64,000 nucleotides of DNA from Petasospora fabianii (GCA_022641835.1 CP048715.1:992001-1056000); one strand, 5' to 3'. Shown: positions 1 through 11,710, numbered from the stretch's first letter. Made by a program: numbers and translations. Notes: generated by a model not told the origin, from the sequence alone.

Positions 1-1
1 A

Positions 2-1060
2 ATGTCAAGAAAGTTTGAATCAATATCTGACGAAGCGAGAGAATCCGCTGCCTACCTCGCATCCGATGAGAAGTCATCGACGATAAACTCATCAGCTGCA
101 GTAGAAACGCACAAGGAGGTCAAGCCATGGGTACATTTTGTCGCTGGTGGTGTTGGTGGTATGACAGGGTCTATATTCACATCTCCTTTCGATGTTGTCA
201 AGACAAGACTTCAGAGTGATGTGTATGCTGCTTCATATCGTAAGGCGATGACATCAAGCAATCCATTGCTTCAGGCTCTGCAGCATTTCCGTGAGACATT
301 CGGCATCATTGGCAGTGTGTACAAGACAGAAGGTGTTAGAGCCTTGTTCAAAGGTCTTGGTCCTAACCTTGTTGGTGTTATTCCAGCTCGTTCGATTAAC
401 TTCTTTACATACGGTGTCGGTAAGGAATTCCTATCGAAGAACTTCAACAATGGACAGGAAGCCACCTGGGTTCACCTCTGTGCTGCTGCCGCTGCCGGTA
501 TTGCCACTTCTACTGCCACAAATCCTATCTGGCTTGTGAAGACCCGTCTTCAGTTGGACAAAGCCGGTTCTAAGCTGTACAAGAACTCATGGGATTGCCT
601 CAAGACTGTTGTAAAGACCGAGGGAATCCGTGGTCTCTACAAGGGTCTTAGTGCGTCTTACTTGGGATCTGTCGAGAGTACACTTCAATGGGTGCTTTAC
701 GAGCAGATGAAGAGACTCATCTCTGAAAAGGCCATCAAGAACATGGCTGATGGACACGAGAGAACCTCATGGGACTCATTTGTTGAATGGAGTGCTCGTT
801 CAGGTTCCGCTGGTGCAGCCAAGTTTGTAGCCTCTTTGATCACATACCCACACGAAGTCATCAGAACCCGTCTCAGACAGGCTCCATTGGAGAACGGTAA
901 GCCCAAGTACACTGGATTGGTGCAATGCTTCCGCTTGATTGTCAAGGAGGAAGGTCTCGCCTCCATGTACGGTGGTTTGACCCCACATTTACTCAGAACA
1001 GTTCCAAATTCCATCATCATGTTTGGAACTTGGGAACTTGTCATCAAGCTTCTTTCTTAA
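2..1060 (+). CDS. RIM2: Mitochondrial pyrimidine nucleotide carrier (Rim2 type)
   Basis: This 352-aa protein belongs to the mitochondrial carrier family (SLC25), which sits in the inner mitochondrial membrane. Rim2 exchanges pyrimidine nucleotides and supports mitochondrial DNA synthesis. Three carrier repeats are visible: PFDVVKTRLQSD near residue 60, PIWLVKTRLQLDKAG near 175, and PHEVIRTRLRQAP near 285. Diagnostic Rim2 blocks include VKPWVHFVAGG, PARSINFFTYG, YKNSWDCLK, SASYLGSVES and the C-terminal NSIIMFGTWE. The N-terminus (AAYLASDEKSS) also matches Rim2, so the ATG at base 2 is probably the true start even though it lies at the window edge. The promoter is outside the window. Confidence 0.95.
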   Translation: MSRKFESISDEARESAAYLASDEKSSTINSSAAVETHKEVKPWVHFVAGGVGGMTGSIFTSPFDVVKTRLQSDVYAASYRKAMTSSNPLLQALQHFRETFGIIGSVYKTEGVRALFKGLGPNLVGVIPARSINFFTYGVGKEFLSKNFNNGQEATWVHLCAAAAAGIATSTATNPIWLVKTRLQLDKAGSKLYKNSWDCLKTVVKTEGIRGLYKGLSASYLGSVESTLQWVLYEQMKRLISEKAIKNMADGHERTSWDSFVEWSARSGSAGAAKFVASLITYPHEVIRTRLRQAPLENGKPKYTGLVQCFRLIVKEEGLASMYGGLTPHLLRTVPNSIIMFGTWELVIKLLS

Positions 1061-1238
1061 TCCACTCGATTCCCTTCTTTTTAATGACATTGCAACGGCC
1101 CATTTCATGCATAATGCCCCACTTCTTTTCCCCTCTGCTCATGATCATGTTGATAAAACTCTTTTCTACTTTATAAACTGTACATACGTTTCTACTTCAC
1201 GATATAGGTCATAGATTTGACATCAATTTGTAGTCCTG

Positions 1239-1832
1239 CTATACTCTTGGAATGTCACCCTGGTACATGAACTTGAGCGTCTGGTCCACAGTGTACCTAA
1301 TCTTTTCGTCCTCCTCCATCTTGACATCCTCCTTTTCATCAAGGGCACCGTTGTCCAGCTCTTCCTTGGTATGATATCCCGTGAAGTTATGGTTCTGCTT
1401 CCCGCGCTGCATCGTCTCCACTGCCCACTTTGTCAGTCCTTCGTCATCTCGTAGCAGAATATCTGTGCTCTTTGCCTTGGACTCCTCAATCCATTCGACA
1501 ACTTCCGGCGCCGCCTTCTTTCTCAGCAGTGTTGTGAGGAGGCCCTCTTGTTCCGTCGTGGGGAATTGCGGCAAAGGGAAGGCCACAGTGCTTTCCAGCA
1601 CGTTGGAATACTCGCTCAATGTGCCCGAGAGAGAGGCAAGTTGTGTCAGAACGATGTTGAATTGCGTCTGTAGCGAAACGTAGTGTGTGAGTTGAGGGTT
1701 CTTGAACTCTGCCTGGAGTTTGGAGAGCGTGTGCGTTAACTGTGTTAGTCGCAGTCTTAGGGCCTCGAGAGCCTCAACGGGGACACCCGAGTGGTCTGCT
1801 GGCGGTTCCTTATTCTCGACGGGCGACTGCAT
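1239..1832 (-). CDS. MED8: Mediator complex subunit 8
   Basis: MED8 is a head-module subunit of the Mediator coactivator, which bridges activators to RNA polymerase II in the nucleus. The family signature is clear: GVPVEALEALRLRLTQLTH near the N-terminus, then the helix LQTQFNIVLTQLASLSGTL, then FPTTEQEGLLTTLLRKK and the acidic C-terminal end. From the ATG at 1832 the product is 197 aa, close to the usual Med8 size, and its start (MQSPVENKEP) puts the conserved block where yeast Med8 has it. An in-frame ATG at 1916 would add 28 unconserved residues. The gene is divergent from the Saf1-like gene at 1996, so the shared promoter is only about 80-165 bp. Confidence 0.9.
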   Translation of the reverse strand: MQSPVENKEPPADHSGVPVEALEALRLRLTQLTHTLSKLQAEFKNPQLTHYVSLQTQFNIVLTQLASLSGTLSEYSNVLESTVAFPLPQFPTTEQEGLLTTLLRKKAAPEVVEWIEESKAKSTDILLRDDEGLTKWAVETMQRGKQNHNFTGYHTKEELDNGALDEKEDVKMEEDEKIRYTVDQTLKFMYQGDIPRV

Positions 1833-1995
1833 TGGTTTTGTTGTGTGTGTGTCGTTAGTTGGTGTGTATGGCTTATTTGGGTTGATGTTGATGCTGAGTT
1901 TGGCTTTTCGCAACATCTCGAAAGTTCAAACTGAGCTCATCGCCATAACGACAACTAAGGACTATCAACAACGGCCAAGCATCGACTCACAAAGG

Positions 1996-2667
1996 ATGGC
2001 CAAGGGTGGAAATATCGATCCCGTTGAGGCCGAGAGTAAGTCATACATTGCTTTGGAAGTTTCCAAAAAGATCAGCGCACTAACAAGCGAAACAGGACGC
2101 CGCCAAAGGGCAAGGGAGCTCAAGAAGCTAAAGGAGCAGAGACAGACCCATAAGCTCGAGAGGATCAAGAATATGAATCCACAGAGACTTCAACGGCGTA
2201 TTGACGAACTTGAACAAAAGAAGACTAAACAAGGTGGTCATCTTGGCCAGGAGGAGAAAGTTTTGGAAGGACTTCGGAAGGATCTTGCACTTCTAAAGAA
2301 GACGACAGGAATTCAGGACTCGCCACCAGAATCACCACTTCCGGGACTTTCTCAAACCGAAGAAGAGACACCTGAAGCGAACCTTTCGCTGGGTAAGAAC
2401 AGTATCTTTTATGATCCCGAATGGAACCCATTTGGACGTGCACCAGAAGGATATACGAACTACACACTCACAAATCTCCCCGATCCCGTTTCATATGCTC
2501 CAGATCCTGAAGCTGTGAACATACCCCTACCAACTGAAGAGAAACCAAAGTTTTACAAACCACTTGACACCGTGAAGACCATCTTTGAAGGTAGTGCTAT
2601 TGTCAAAGATCGTGATGTGCGGTCTTTCATGCCAACCGCTGTTAAGCGCAAGATTGACCAAGTTTGA
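1996..2667 (+). CDS. WBP11/Saf1-type splicing-associated factor
   Basis: The N-terminal half carries the Wbp11 domain: a GGNIDPVEAERRRQRARELK block (after splicing) followed by basic helices (LKKLKEQRQTHK, LQRRIDELEQKK) and a glutamate/lysine coiled coil. Relatives (human WBP11, fission yeast Saf1) associate with the late spliceosome. Exons are 1996..2035 and 2096..2667, giving 203 aa. The intron (2036..2095) has GTAAGT, CACTAAC and ACAG; removing it restores the family motif VEAER-RRQRARELKK. The intron is exactly 60 nt with no in-frame stop, so the unspliced frame stays open and adds 20 residues. An apparent open frame back to 1702 overlaps MED8 and is not used. S. cerevisiae lacks an obvious equivalent. 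Confidence 0.82.
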   Translation: MAKGGNIDPVEAESKSYIALEVSKKISALTSETGRRQRARELKKLKEQRQTHKLERIKNMNPQRLQRRIDELEQKKTKQGGHLGQEEKVLEGLRKDLALLKKTTGIQDSPPESPLPGLSQTEEETPEANLSLGKNSIFYDPEWNPFGRAPEGYTNYTLTNLPDPVSYAPDPEAVNIPLPTEEKPKFYKPLDTVKTIFEGSAIVKDRDVRSFMPTAVKRKIDQV

Positions 2668-2954
2668 ATACAACAACCATGATGAATGAATGATACTGAA
2701 TTTAATCTACGAAAATTGACTAATTTACTTACTTTGCATATATCATGAATTGCAATTGTAGAAATGCGTTATGTCAAATCACACACTTCTAGAATCATAA
2801 ACGTGTCTAAAACTGTCATTCTTATCACAACTCTCTTTTTGTGTGTGTGTGTAAAGATCAGGGACAAGCCTTTAATCTTTTAAAGAAAGAAGGGAAAAGG
2901 GGTTTGGGGGATGAATATGTGTGTTTAGAGTCAAGAAGGATCAATTGAATCGCT

Positions 2955-4114
2955 TTACTTAGCAGCGGCGAAGATCTTCTCAATCTCAGCAACAGACTCC
3001 TGCAACACCTTGTCCTGGAACTTTGGGTTAGCAAGCTCCTTCTCAACCTTGGCAATAACGGAGGAAGCCAACTGCTGCTGCTCCAACTGACGAACAGAAG
3101 CCTCGTATCTGACCCAAGAGTCCAAGACAGACTTGGCCTCAGTGGCGAGGTCCACCTTCTGCTTCAACTCGAAAGCCTGAGCCTCGAGCTCAACGGTCTC
3201 CTTGGAAACCTCAAAGAGAACCTTGGTGGTGTCAACAACATCCTTCAAGTCAGAAACGGAGTCAATTCTCTCCTTGACAGCCTCAACGTGCTTAACTCTG
3301 GAGGAGTTCAAAATCTCAGAGACGGACTTGATTCTCTCATCAGCCCAGTCCTTGTACAATGGGGCAACGTACTTGGCAACGAGACCAGTGAAGGAGAGGA
3401 AAGTAACAAGCAAAATGGACTCCTCGTTAACAACGTAAAGCTCGTTAGAGATGGCGTAGACGGTGGCAGCGGTGGCAGTGGCGAGGATACTAGTCTTGGA
3501 GAGTGGAGAGTTACCTGGGAGGGCATCAATGATAGAGGAAGCGTTCTTCTGCTCTGGGGTTGGAGCCTGGGAGGAAAGCGAACGAACACCAATTCTGGTA
3601 ATTGTTAGTATATGTGGTCTTTTTGTATGTAGATATTCGTCTCGGGTATAATGTCTCTCGGGGTGATTCAACGCGTCATGACCTGGATGGGAGGAAAGGC
3701 AATAAACATTTTGGTTTCATAAAGAAATGATAGATGAGCTCAATTCGTGGTTGTAGAGTTATCAATTGATCAATTGGTGGCTTGTGACACTAATGTTTAG
3801 GACCTTTGAGGCATTGAGACTTGACATTGAATGTGTGATACTCACGGTGCGGAACGCAAGGCAAAAGAGGCTGGGCGAATAGCTAAACGATCATGTTAGT
3901 TTTTCAATTCTTTGATATCAGATATTATGATTCAGGGCGGTACTGCCGGAAACAATTGGAGGCCCTCGCAAGTGTTCAATAATCGACGCTTTCAAACATT
4001 CGGAACACGTCGCCGAGTCATCAAAAAAGGGTTCACTCCACGCTGGCGCACGCTCATATACCCGTTCAAAAACGAACAGCACTTACCTCTCAAAGACAAT
4101 TGACGGAAGCTCAT
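2955..4114 (-). CDS. ATP4: F1Fo ATP synthase subunit 4 (subunit b)
   Basis: Subunit b of the peripheral stalk of mitochondrial ATP synthase. Recognisable blocks are SIIDALPGN, the membrane segments around YAISNELYVVNEESILLVTF, KHVEAVKERIDSVSDLKDV, LFEVSKETVELEAQAFELKQ and SWVRYEASVRQLEQQQLA. Three exons are needed: 4087..4114, 3846..3882 and 2955..3594, encoding 234 aa. Splice evidence is GTAAGT at 4086 with CTAAC...GTTTAG, and GTGAGT at 3845 with TACTAACAATTACCAG. The spliced N-terminus (MSFRQLSLRAIRPASFALRS) is an arginine/serine-rich mitochondrial presequence. The introns (204 and 251 nt) are much longer than the 58-125 nt seen elsewhere in the window. Confidence 0.93.
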
Positions 4115-4557
4115 CTTTGCTCTGTTTTTTGGTGCTCTTGAAGGAACAGTGAAGAAGAGATCCGAGTCGGAGGTGTTTTTTCGCCCAGGGGCGCCCACTG
4201 TTTTTTGGGCAAATTTGTTTGGCGATTTCGCGGGGCGGCTGCCCGGAGACTCGCTATTGGCCGGTTAGACTTCCTAAAGAGGAAGTGCTATAGGTAATCA
4301 CACTGTATCATAATATATCCACCCGCGAAACAAGTTAGCAGGACAAAAGACGTCAACAAAGCGTCGGACTCTCAACTAAGTCAAATTTGTATTGATTAAC
4401 AACACAAACGGTGTGGTTTGCTCGGATTCTTACGAAGAACTGGCCAGTGTATCCATATAATTACTCGGCTCTTTGTCTTAACGTTCTTGAGAAACTCGCA
4501 CTTGCCGCCACATTCAATCGCTGTTGAACACACCCAACATCAGCGCGTCTACTCATC
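4115..4557. promoter_or_regulatory. Divergent ATP4/TAF5 intergenic region
   Basis: This 443-bp gap holds the 5' regions of ATP4 (left) and TAF5 (right). It contains a GC-rich stretch at about 4185-4260 (GGGGCGCCC, CGCGGGGCGGC, GGCCGG). No recognisable gene or repeat was seen. Confidence 0.5.
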
Positions 4558-6705
4558 ATGTCGCAAAATACACCGAAAGTTGACCCTGCCGCTCAGAATG
4601 CCGCCATGCGAGCACAGTCTGCCGGTCAGGCTGCTGCTGGTGTCCCACAACAGGCCCAGCCGGGTCAAGCACAACCTCAACAGGCGCAACAACAACAGCA
4701 ACGTCGTCAAACCGGTGGTCAGTTCTCCCAGGCAGACTTGAACAGAATTGTGCTTGAGTATCTTAATAAGAAAGGTTATCACAAGACAGAAGCTATGCTA
4801 CGTATGGAGTCATCTCATGTCCCGACACCACCACCTCAAAATTTTGCCTCTGGCGCTGTCAGAACACCAATTACCGATAAGTCATCAGTTGCAACTGTGG
4901 AGAAGATGGAGCCGGAAGGATACGTTCGTGGATACTCAATGCTCAAGGCTTGGGTGGAAAGCTCGCTTGACATTTATAGACCTGAGTTGTTTAGAGTGCT
5001 GTATCCGCTGTTTGTGCATTGTTTCTTGGATCTCGTTGGGAAGGATGGTACTGCTGCAAGATCCTTCTTTAACAAGTTCATGTCTGACCACGAGATCCTT
5101 CATGGATCTGAAGTGAGTAAGCTTGCTGGTATTGGAACCTCAGAGCATCTCGAGGAAAACCAGTTGGCCAAGACATTTAGAAACAATTCTTATGTACTTC
5201 ACATCTCAAGAACTGCTTTGAATTTGCTTCTTTACTTCCTTCATGAGAATGAGGCTGTTGGTGGATCTATCATGATCAGTTTGATCAACAGATATATCCA
5301 ACCAGTCATTACAAACTCTAATGTTAGTGGAAGCAGTGGTGATGAAGGTGCTCTTGATGACGGTATCAAGGGTATTGCCAAGACGGATGAAGTGGAGAAA
5401 TTTAATTCACAACCTGTCAAACTTGGACAAATGCCAATGGATCCAGATTTTTCCAAAGAGGTTGAATTGGAATTGAAGAAAAAAGATGCTAGAGAAGGTG
5501 TTCAAGGTACATCACTTGTTGATGAATTCCACAAGATGCAGACTACATCCGATGATGCGCCAACGAGGGAGGTGTTACCACTTCCACCCAAGACAGCACT
5601 GGATTTAAAGCGTGAAGTGCAGATAGTGAAAGAGTCTCGTGATAAGATTAAACTTGATTCAATTCAAGCTGCAGCTCCAAGTGTATGCATGTACACTTTT
5701 CACAACACTAACAATGATCTCACCTCATTGGAATTCAATGATGATTCCACAATGGTTGCAGGAGGGTTCCAAGATTCATACATCAAGCTCTGGTCGCTTG
5801 ATGGTGGCCCTTTGAAATCCGTGTTAAAGACTGATAAGTTCAATGATGATAACTCAAGAAGATTGATTGGACACAGTGGTACAGTTTATGGACTGTCATT
5901 CTCTCCAGATAACAGATATCTTCTTTCATCTTCTGAAGATAAGACTACAAGACTTTGGTCGATGGATACATACACGGCTCTAGTGTCGTACAAAGGTCAT
6001 AATCATCCAGTTTGGGATGTTAAATTTTCACCATTTGGTCATTATTTCGTCACTGGATCCCATGATCAAACTGCTCGTCTTTGGAGTTGTGATCACATTT
6101 ATCCACTAAGGATCTTTGCTGGACATTTGGGAGATGTTGATACCGTTGAATTCCATCCAAATTCCACATATGTGTTTACTGGTTCCGCTGATAAGTCATG
6201 TCGTATGTGGGATGTTCAGAAGGGTAACAGTGTCCGTATCTTTAGTGGTCACACTGGTGCTGTTAATGCCATTGCAGTTTCTCCCGACGGAAGATGGTTG
6301 GCTTCCGCTGGTGAGGATACCATGATTAACATTTGGGATATTGGGTCTGGTCGTCGTTTGAAAAGTATGAGAGGTCATGGAAGATCATCCATTTATTCAC
6401 TTGCCTTCTCTCAAGAGGGCTCTGTTCTTATTTCTGGTGGTGCTGATTCTTCAGTGCGTGTTTGGGACATTAAGAGGGGTACCACTGAGGCTGGTCCTGT
6501 TCCAGATCCATTCCCAACGAGTGATGATCCTACTACATCTTTGAATGGTGGTTCTAAGGAAAAGATCGAGGAGGCAAGAAGACGTAAGGAGATTGTTCCA
6601 ACTGCTGATCATTTGGCTTCATTCTTCACAAAGAGAACTCCGGTTTACAAAGTTCATTTCACAAGAGGTAATCTTGTTTTGGCCGCTGGTGCTTTTAGAG
6701 GTTGA
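4558..6705 (+). CDS. TAF5: TFIID/SAGA subunit TAF5
   Basis: A 715-aa TAF5, a scaffold subunit of TFIID and, in yeasts, of SAGA. Domains in order: a Q/A-rich leader (residues 1-55); a LisH helix pair (ADLNRIVLEYLNKKGYHKTE, about 60-80); the TAF5 N-terminal domain (GYSMLKAWVESSLDIYRPEL through NLLLYFLHENEAVGG, about 120-240); an acidic and basic linker; then a C-terminal WD40 propeller (about 385-715). Propeller blades include GHSGTVYGLSFSPD, GHNHPVWDVKFSPF, GHLGDVDTVEFHPN and GHTGAVNAIAVSPDG. Conserved leucines in RVLYPLFVH are encoded by CTG, which supports standard CTG=Leu decoding. No intron is evident. Confidence 0.96.
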   Translation: MSQNTPKVDPAAQNAAMRAQSAGQAAAGVPQQAQPGQAQPQQAQQQQQRRQTGGQFSQADLNRIVLEYLNKKGYHKTEAMLRMESSHVPTPPPQNFASGAVRTPITDKSSVATVEKMEPEGYVRGYSMLKAWVESSLDIYRPELFRVLYPLFVHCFLDLVGKDGTAARSFFNKFMSDHEILHGSEVSKLAGIGTSEHLEENQLAKTFRNNSYVLHISRTALNLLLYFLHENEAVGGSIMISLINRYIQPVITNSNVSGSSGDEGALDDGIKGIAKTDEVEKFNSQPVKLGQMPMDPDFSKEVELELKKKDAREGVQGTSLVDEFHKMQTTSDDAPTREVLPLPPKTALDLKREVQIVKESRDKIKLDSIQAAAPSVCMYTFHNTNNDLTSLEFNDDSTMVAGGFQDSYIKLWSLDGGPLKSVLKTDKFNDDNSRRLIGHSGTVYGLSFSPDNRYLLSSSEDKTTRLWSMDTYTALVSYKGHNHPVWDVKFSPFGHYFVTGSHDQTARLWSCDHIYPLRIFAGHLGDVDTVEFHPNSTYVFTGSADKSCRMWDVQKGNSVRIFSGHTGAVNAIAVSPDGRWLASAGEDTMINIWDIGSGRRLKSMRGHGRSSIYSLAFSQEGSVLISGGADSSVRVWDIKRGTTEAGPVPDPFPTSDDPTTSLNGGSKEKIEEARRRKEIVPTADHLASFFTKRTPVYKVHFTRGNLVLAAGAFRG

Positions 6706-6883
6706 ACTGTGATTAGACAAAAACAAATGAAATGTAATAATAGCAACAAGAGACTACAAATACTGGAGGTTAAAAACTAGATAATCATGTACAAAATTTC
6801 AAACATTAAACCCACGACGCTGTATAAACACCTCATCATCACAATATCAAGAGGAATGGTCAAAGTTTGACCCCTGCTCTTTC

Positions 6884-9148
<2,265 letters not shown>

Positions 9149-9940
9149 TCATTCCCTCCGATCATCAATCTTACGCATACTCTCACCAACATCTTCTAGA
9201 CGAGCTTTAACTTTCTCTAATCCTGTCTTTACCCCATCAAAATACTCCCTATTGTATAGTCTGTCCCTAACACTTTCAATATCAGTCGAGTCCCAAATCA
9301 CCTTATGATCATCCGAACTATCCAAAACTTTTTCACACGCTTTCAAATCATTCAACAAAGCATATTGAGTATCTCGTAGCTCATTAAGTGCCCTTGCGTG
9401 TTCTGCACTAAAGAAAGATCCATCTGTAGAAGTCTGATCAGCCATCCTCCGTACATCATCAAGTATATCAATCTGGGTCCATAACATATCTTGGTAATCA
9501 ACTGCTGGTCTAGCCCTCGGTACCTTATCATTAAGCCTATCTGGTGGAGTAGTCGGTACACCTGTTTCCCTTGTAGCATCATTCGTCGTATCTTCCCATT
9601 GGGAATAACCTGTTGTGGTTGGATACAATGAGACTCCTCCATTTGTCTCTGTACGTGTTGAGTAAGGGAAGGGGAATCCATCACCATTGTTACCACTTGT
9701 CATTCCAAGTGGAGTATTTGGTGGTCGTAGTAAGCTGTTATTACCATTATCATTGGTTGTGTTCTCGATATTGTCGACACGTCGTGGAGGGAAGCTCTGT
9801 GTTGAAGCAACATATGGACTATTAGAGTTAGACTCCGTTGTACCTGTTGAGTTTCGTGTGATGGCAAGTTTGGGCACCTGAGGTTCGTCCGTGTACTGTG
9901 TCTTCTCTGTATCATCTATATCTTTCTGGGAGCTTAGCAT
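9149..9940 (-). CDS. Uncharacterised protein with a C-terminal helical domain
   Basis: I do not recognise this 263-aa protein. Residues 1-130 are low complexity, rich in N, T, S and P, with several SP/TP sites (TPLGM, TTPPDR). From about residue 145 to the end the sequence is predicted helical and amphipathic: YQDMLWTQIDILDDVRRMAD, ALNELRDTQYALLNDLKACE, then a long acidic/basic helix (TGLEKVKARLEDVGESMRKI). That pattern suggests a coiled-coil or helical-bundle interaction domain. Frame openness and the contrast between disordered and helical halves argue that it is real. It is divergently transcribed from GPI2 with about 175 bp between them. Confidence 0.6.
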   Translation of the reverse strand: MLSSQKDIDDTEKTQYTDEPQVPKLAITRNSTGTTESNSNSPYVASTQSFPPRRVDNIENTTNDNGNNSLLRPPNTPLGMTSGNNGDGFPFPYSTRTETNGGVSLYPTTTGYSQWEDTTNDATRETGVPTTPPDRLNDKVPRARPAVDYQDMLWTQIDILDDVRRMADQTSTDGSFFSAEHARALNELRDTQYALLNDLKACEKVLDSSDDHKVIWDSTDIESVRDRLYNREYFDGVKTGLEKVKARLEDVGESMRKIDDRRE

Positions 9941-10114
9941 TGTGTAGGTTCTTCCTCCACTGGGTCTTCGTTGACGAGTGTGTGGAGTTAAGTTGTAGCG
10001 ATGTTATGTTTTGATTTGTTTTTCCCATTGGAATAACTCTTTGATCAACAACTCATCAACGCATATTCAAGGACCACCCACACTCATTGTACTATTGTAC
10101 TATAAACAGCTCAT

Positions 10115-10978
10115 ATGAACTTCCATGAGCGAAGAGGATCTCTTCCTCCCTGGAGAAAACTCCTCTATATTAGACAACCGTACCCGGACAATTACACTGA
10201 TTCGTCTTTCCTCTCACAACTCAAGCGTAACACAACGGTCCAACGACACTCCTTCTATAAACTGACTACAGATTTTTCTCTTATCTCACTCCATCTTAAT
10301 GTCCTTGCAATAACTCATATCGTCTTCATCGGTATCTATTCTTTATCATGGAACCCAACTATCCCCGTGTCGTTAAGCTCCCTCGGTACAGCTCTTCTAT
10401 ATACAGCTTATACATTAACAACAACTTCGACACAACGCTTCTTCACCAATGCCATACGGTCTTCACTCGTGATTACCATCTTCACATTAACACTTTCCCC
10501 CGTGCTTAAGTCTCTATCAGAATCAACTTCATCAGATTCCATTTGGTCCCTCTCGGTATGGCTCACCATCATGAATATCATAACGACGGATTACCATTTT
10601 GACCTTCATCACAAATTCAACCCAATCTTCGCTACAAATATGCTCTTGGCAGATGTCACTGTCTTAGCTTCAAGATTAGATTCGTCAACGGCAGTATTTT
10701 GCTTCGTCTTATTTGCAGTACAGATCCATGGTCTCTTCCCCATATGGCAAACATGGATGAGACAAACTCATCCAAGAACACATTGGCCAATCTATACACT
10801 TGTCGCAATAGTAGTGTGTGCATTCATATTCAATATCTTGGGCTCTCAAGTATTACTCGTTTGGGGTTTCATTCAAATCTGTGTTGTGTTAGGGTGTCCT
10901 ATATACTTTATTGTCTTACAGAAGTATAAGGATGAATTACAAGGTCCATGGGATCCTGCGCAGCCGAAATTGCGTTAG
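10115..10978 (+). CDS. GPI2: GPI-GlcNAc transferase subunit GPI2 (PIG-C)
   Basis: A 287-aa multi-spanning ER membrane subunit of the complex that transfers GlcNAc to phosphatidylinositol, the first step of GPI-anchor synthesis. The diagnostic N-terminal block PPWRKLLYIRQPYPDNYTD is at residues 11-29. About seven hydrophobic segments follow, with the conserved loop MNIITTDYHFDLH near residue 160 and the GSQVLLVWGFIQICVV segment near the end. Length matches yeast Gpi2. Another subunit of the same enzyme, GPI15, lies at 58.4 kb; the spacing makes this coincidental rather than a cluster. Confidence 0.9.
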   Translation: MNFHERRGSLPPWRKLLYIRQPYPDNYTDSSFLSQLKRNTTVQRHSFYKLTTDFSLISLHLNVLAITHIVFIGIYSLSWNPTIPVSLSSLGTALLYTAYTLTTTSTQRFFTNAIRSSLVITIFTLTLSPVLKSLSESTSSDSIWSLSVWLTIMNIITTDYHFDLHHKFNPIFATNMLLADVTVLASRLDSSTAVFCFVLFAVQIHGLFPIWQTWMRQTHPRTHWPIYTLVAIVVCAFIFNILGSQVLLVWGFIQICVVLGCPIYFIVLQKYKDELQGPWDPAQPKLR

Positions 10979-11104
10979 GTATACTTAAGATAGGTTTAAT
11001 TGCATGTGTAACTATGTATACAGACTTTACTCTGTATTGTAGACTCAAGAACTGATAGAGTAGTTTGTTGACTATACCAACTCAGAGTCCCGCGAATATG
11101 AACT

Positions 11105-11122
11105 CATCATCATCACCATCAT

Positions 11123-11157
<35 letters not shown>

Positions 11158-11160
11158 CCA
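11105..11160 (+). repeat. ATC trinucleotide microsatellite
   Basis: An interrupted (ATC)n run with a pure core of 10 or more units, lying about 50 bp upstream of the Cwf18-like start codon. It falls in the 5' leader or core promoter. It is length-variable by nature and not coding in the plus direction. Confidence 0.85.
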
Positions 11161-11211
11161 TCGTTATTACTACCATTATCTACACTACCAGACACCACGA
11201 GTAGAGGAACC

Positions 11212-11667
11212 ATGTCACTTGAAGCACAGGCAGCTGATAGAAAAGCTCGTCTTGCTGCACTCCGCAACAAGAACAAAGTCAACCCATCATCAAACACAAC
11301 AACATCAACAACACAAGACGTATCTCCAAAGGAACAACCATCTTTAATCAGTCGTAATTTCGACCCAGAGTCTCGTTCTCAGGTAAAAGGTGTCTCAGCA
11401 CCACCGACTACACTTGATGAAAACTCAGAGACAGTAGAGGCGGTATCACAAGCTATTCAGGATAAGATCTTAGCACAGTTCCGTGAAGAGGCAACAATAC
11501 AAACAAGAGCTAATGTTATTAAACCGAAAAAGATCACTTGGGATTTAGAAAGAGATTTGCAAAATGATATGGAATTGTTGGATGAAAAAACTGATGAAGT
11601 TATAAAAGCATTAGTTAAGGATCGTATAAGGAAGTTGAAACAGGCTAATGATGAGGTTGACATATAA
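11212..11667 (+). CDS. cwf18: Cwf18/CCDC12-type spliceosome protein
   Basis: A 151-aa protein of the Cwf18 family (human CCDC12, fission yeast Cwf18), a small helical component of activated spliceosomes. The N-terminal helix MSLEAQAADRKARLAALRNK matches the family's LExxxxxRKxRLxxLR start. The C-terminal motif KKITWDLERDLQNDMELLDEKTD, then IKALVKDRIRKLKQ, matches the conserved PDWDLKRD...LKKRTQRAI..LIRER block. The ATG at 11212 fits the family N-terminus. S. cerevisiae has no clear ortholog, so this gene supports a richer spliceosome than in baker's yeast. Confidence 0.85.
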   Translation: MSLEAQAADRKARLAALRNKNKVNPSSNTTTSTTQDVSPKEQPSLISRNFDPESRSQVKGVSAPPTTLDENSETVEAVSQAIQDKILAQFREEATIQTRANVIKPKKITWDLERDLQNDMELLDEKTDEVIKALVKDRIRKLKQANDEVDI

Positions 11668-11710
11668 TCTTAAAGAGTAATTATTCATGTTTATGCAGTA
11701 AAGAGAATGA

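Noticed and set aside
1702-1995. Upstream extension of the Saf1-like protein
   Set aside because: It is the antisense of MED8 coding sequence; the family N-terminus begins at ATG 1996.
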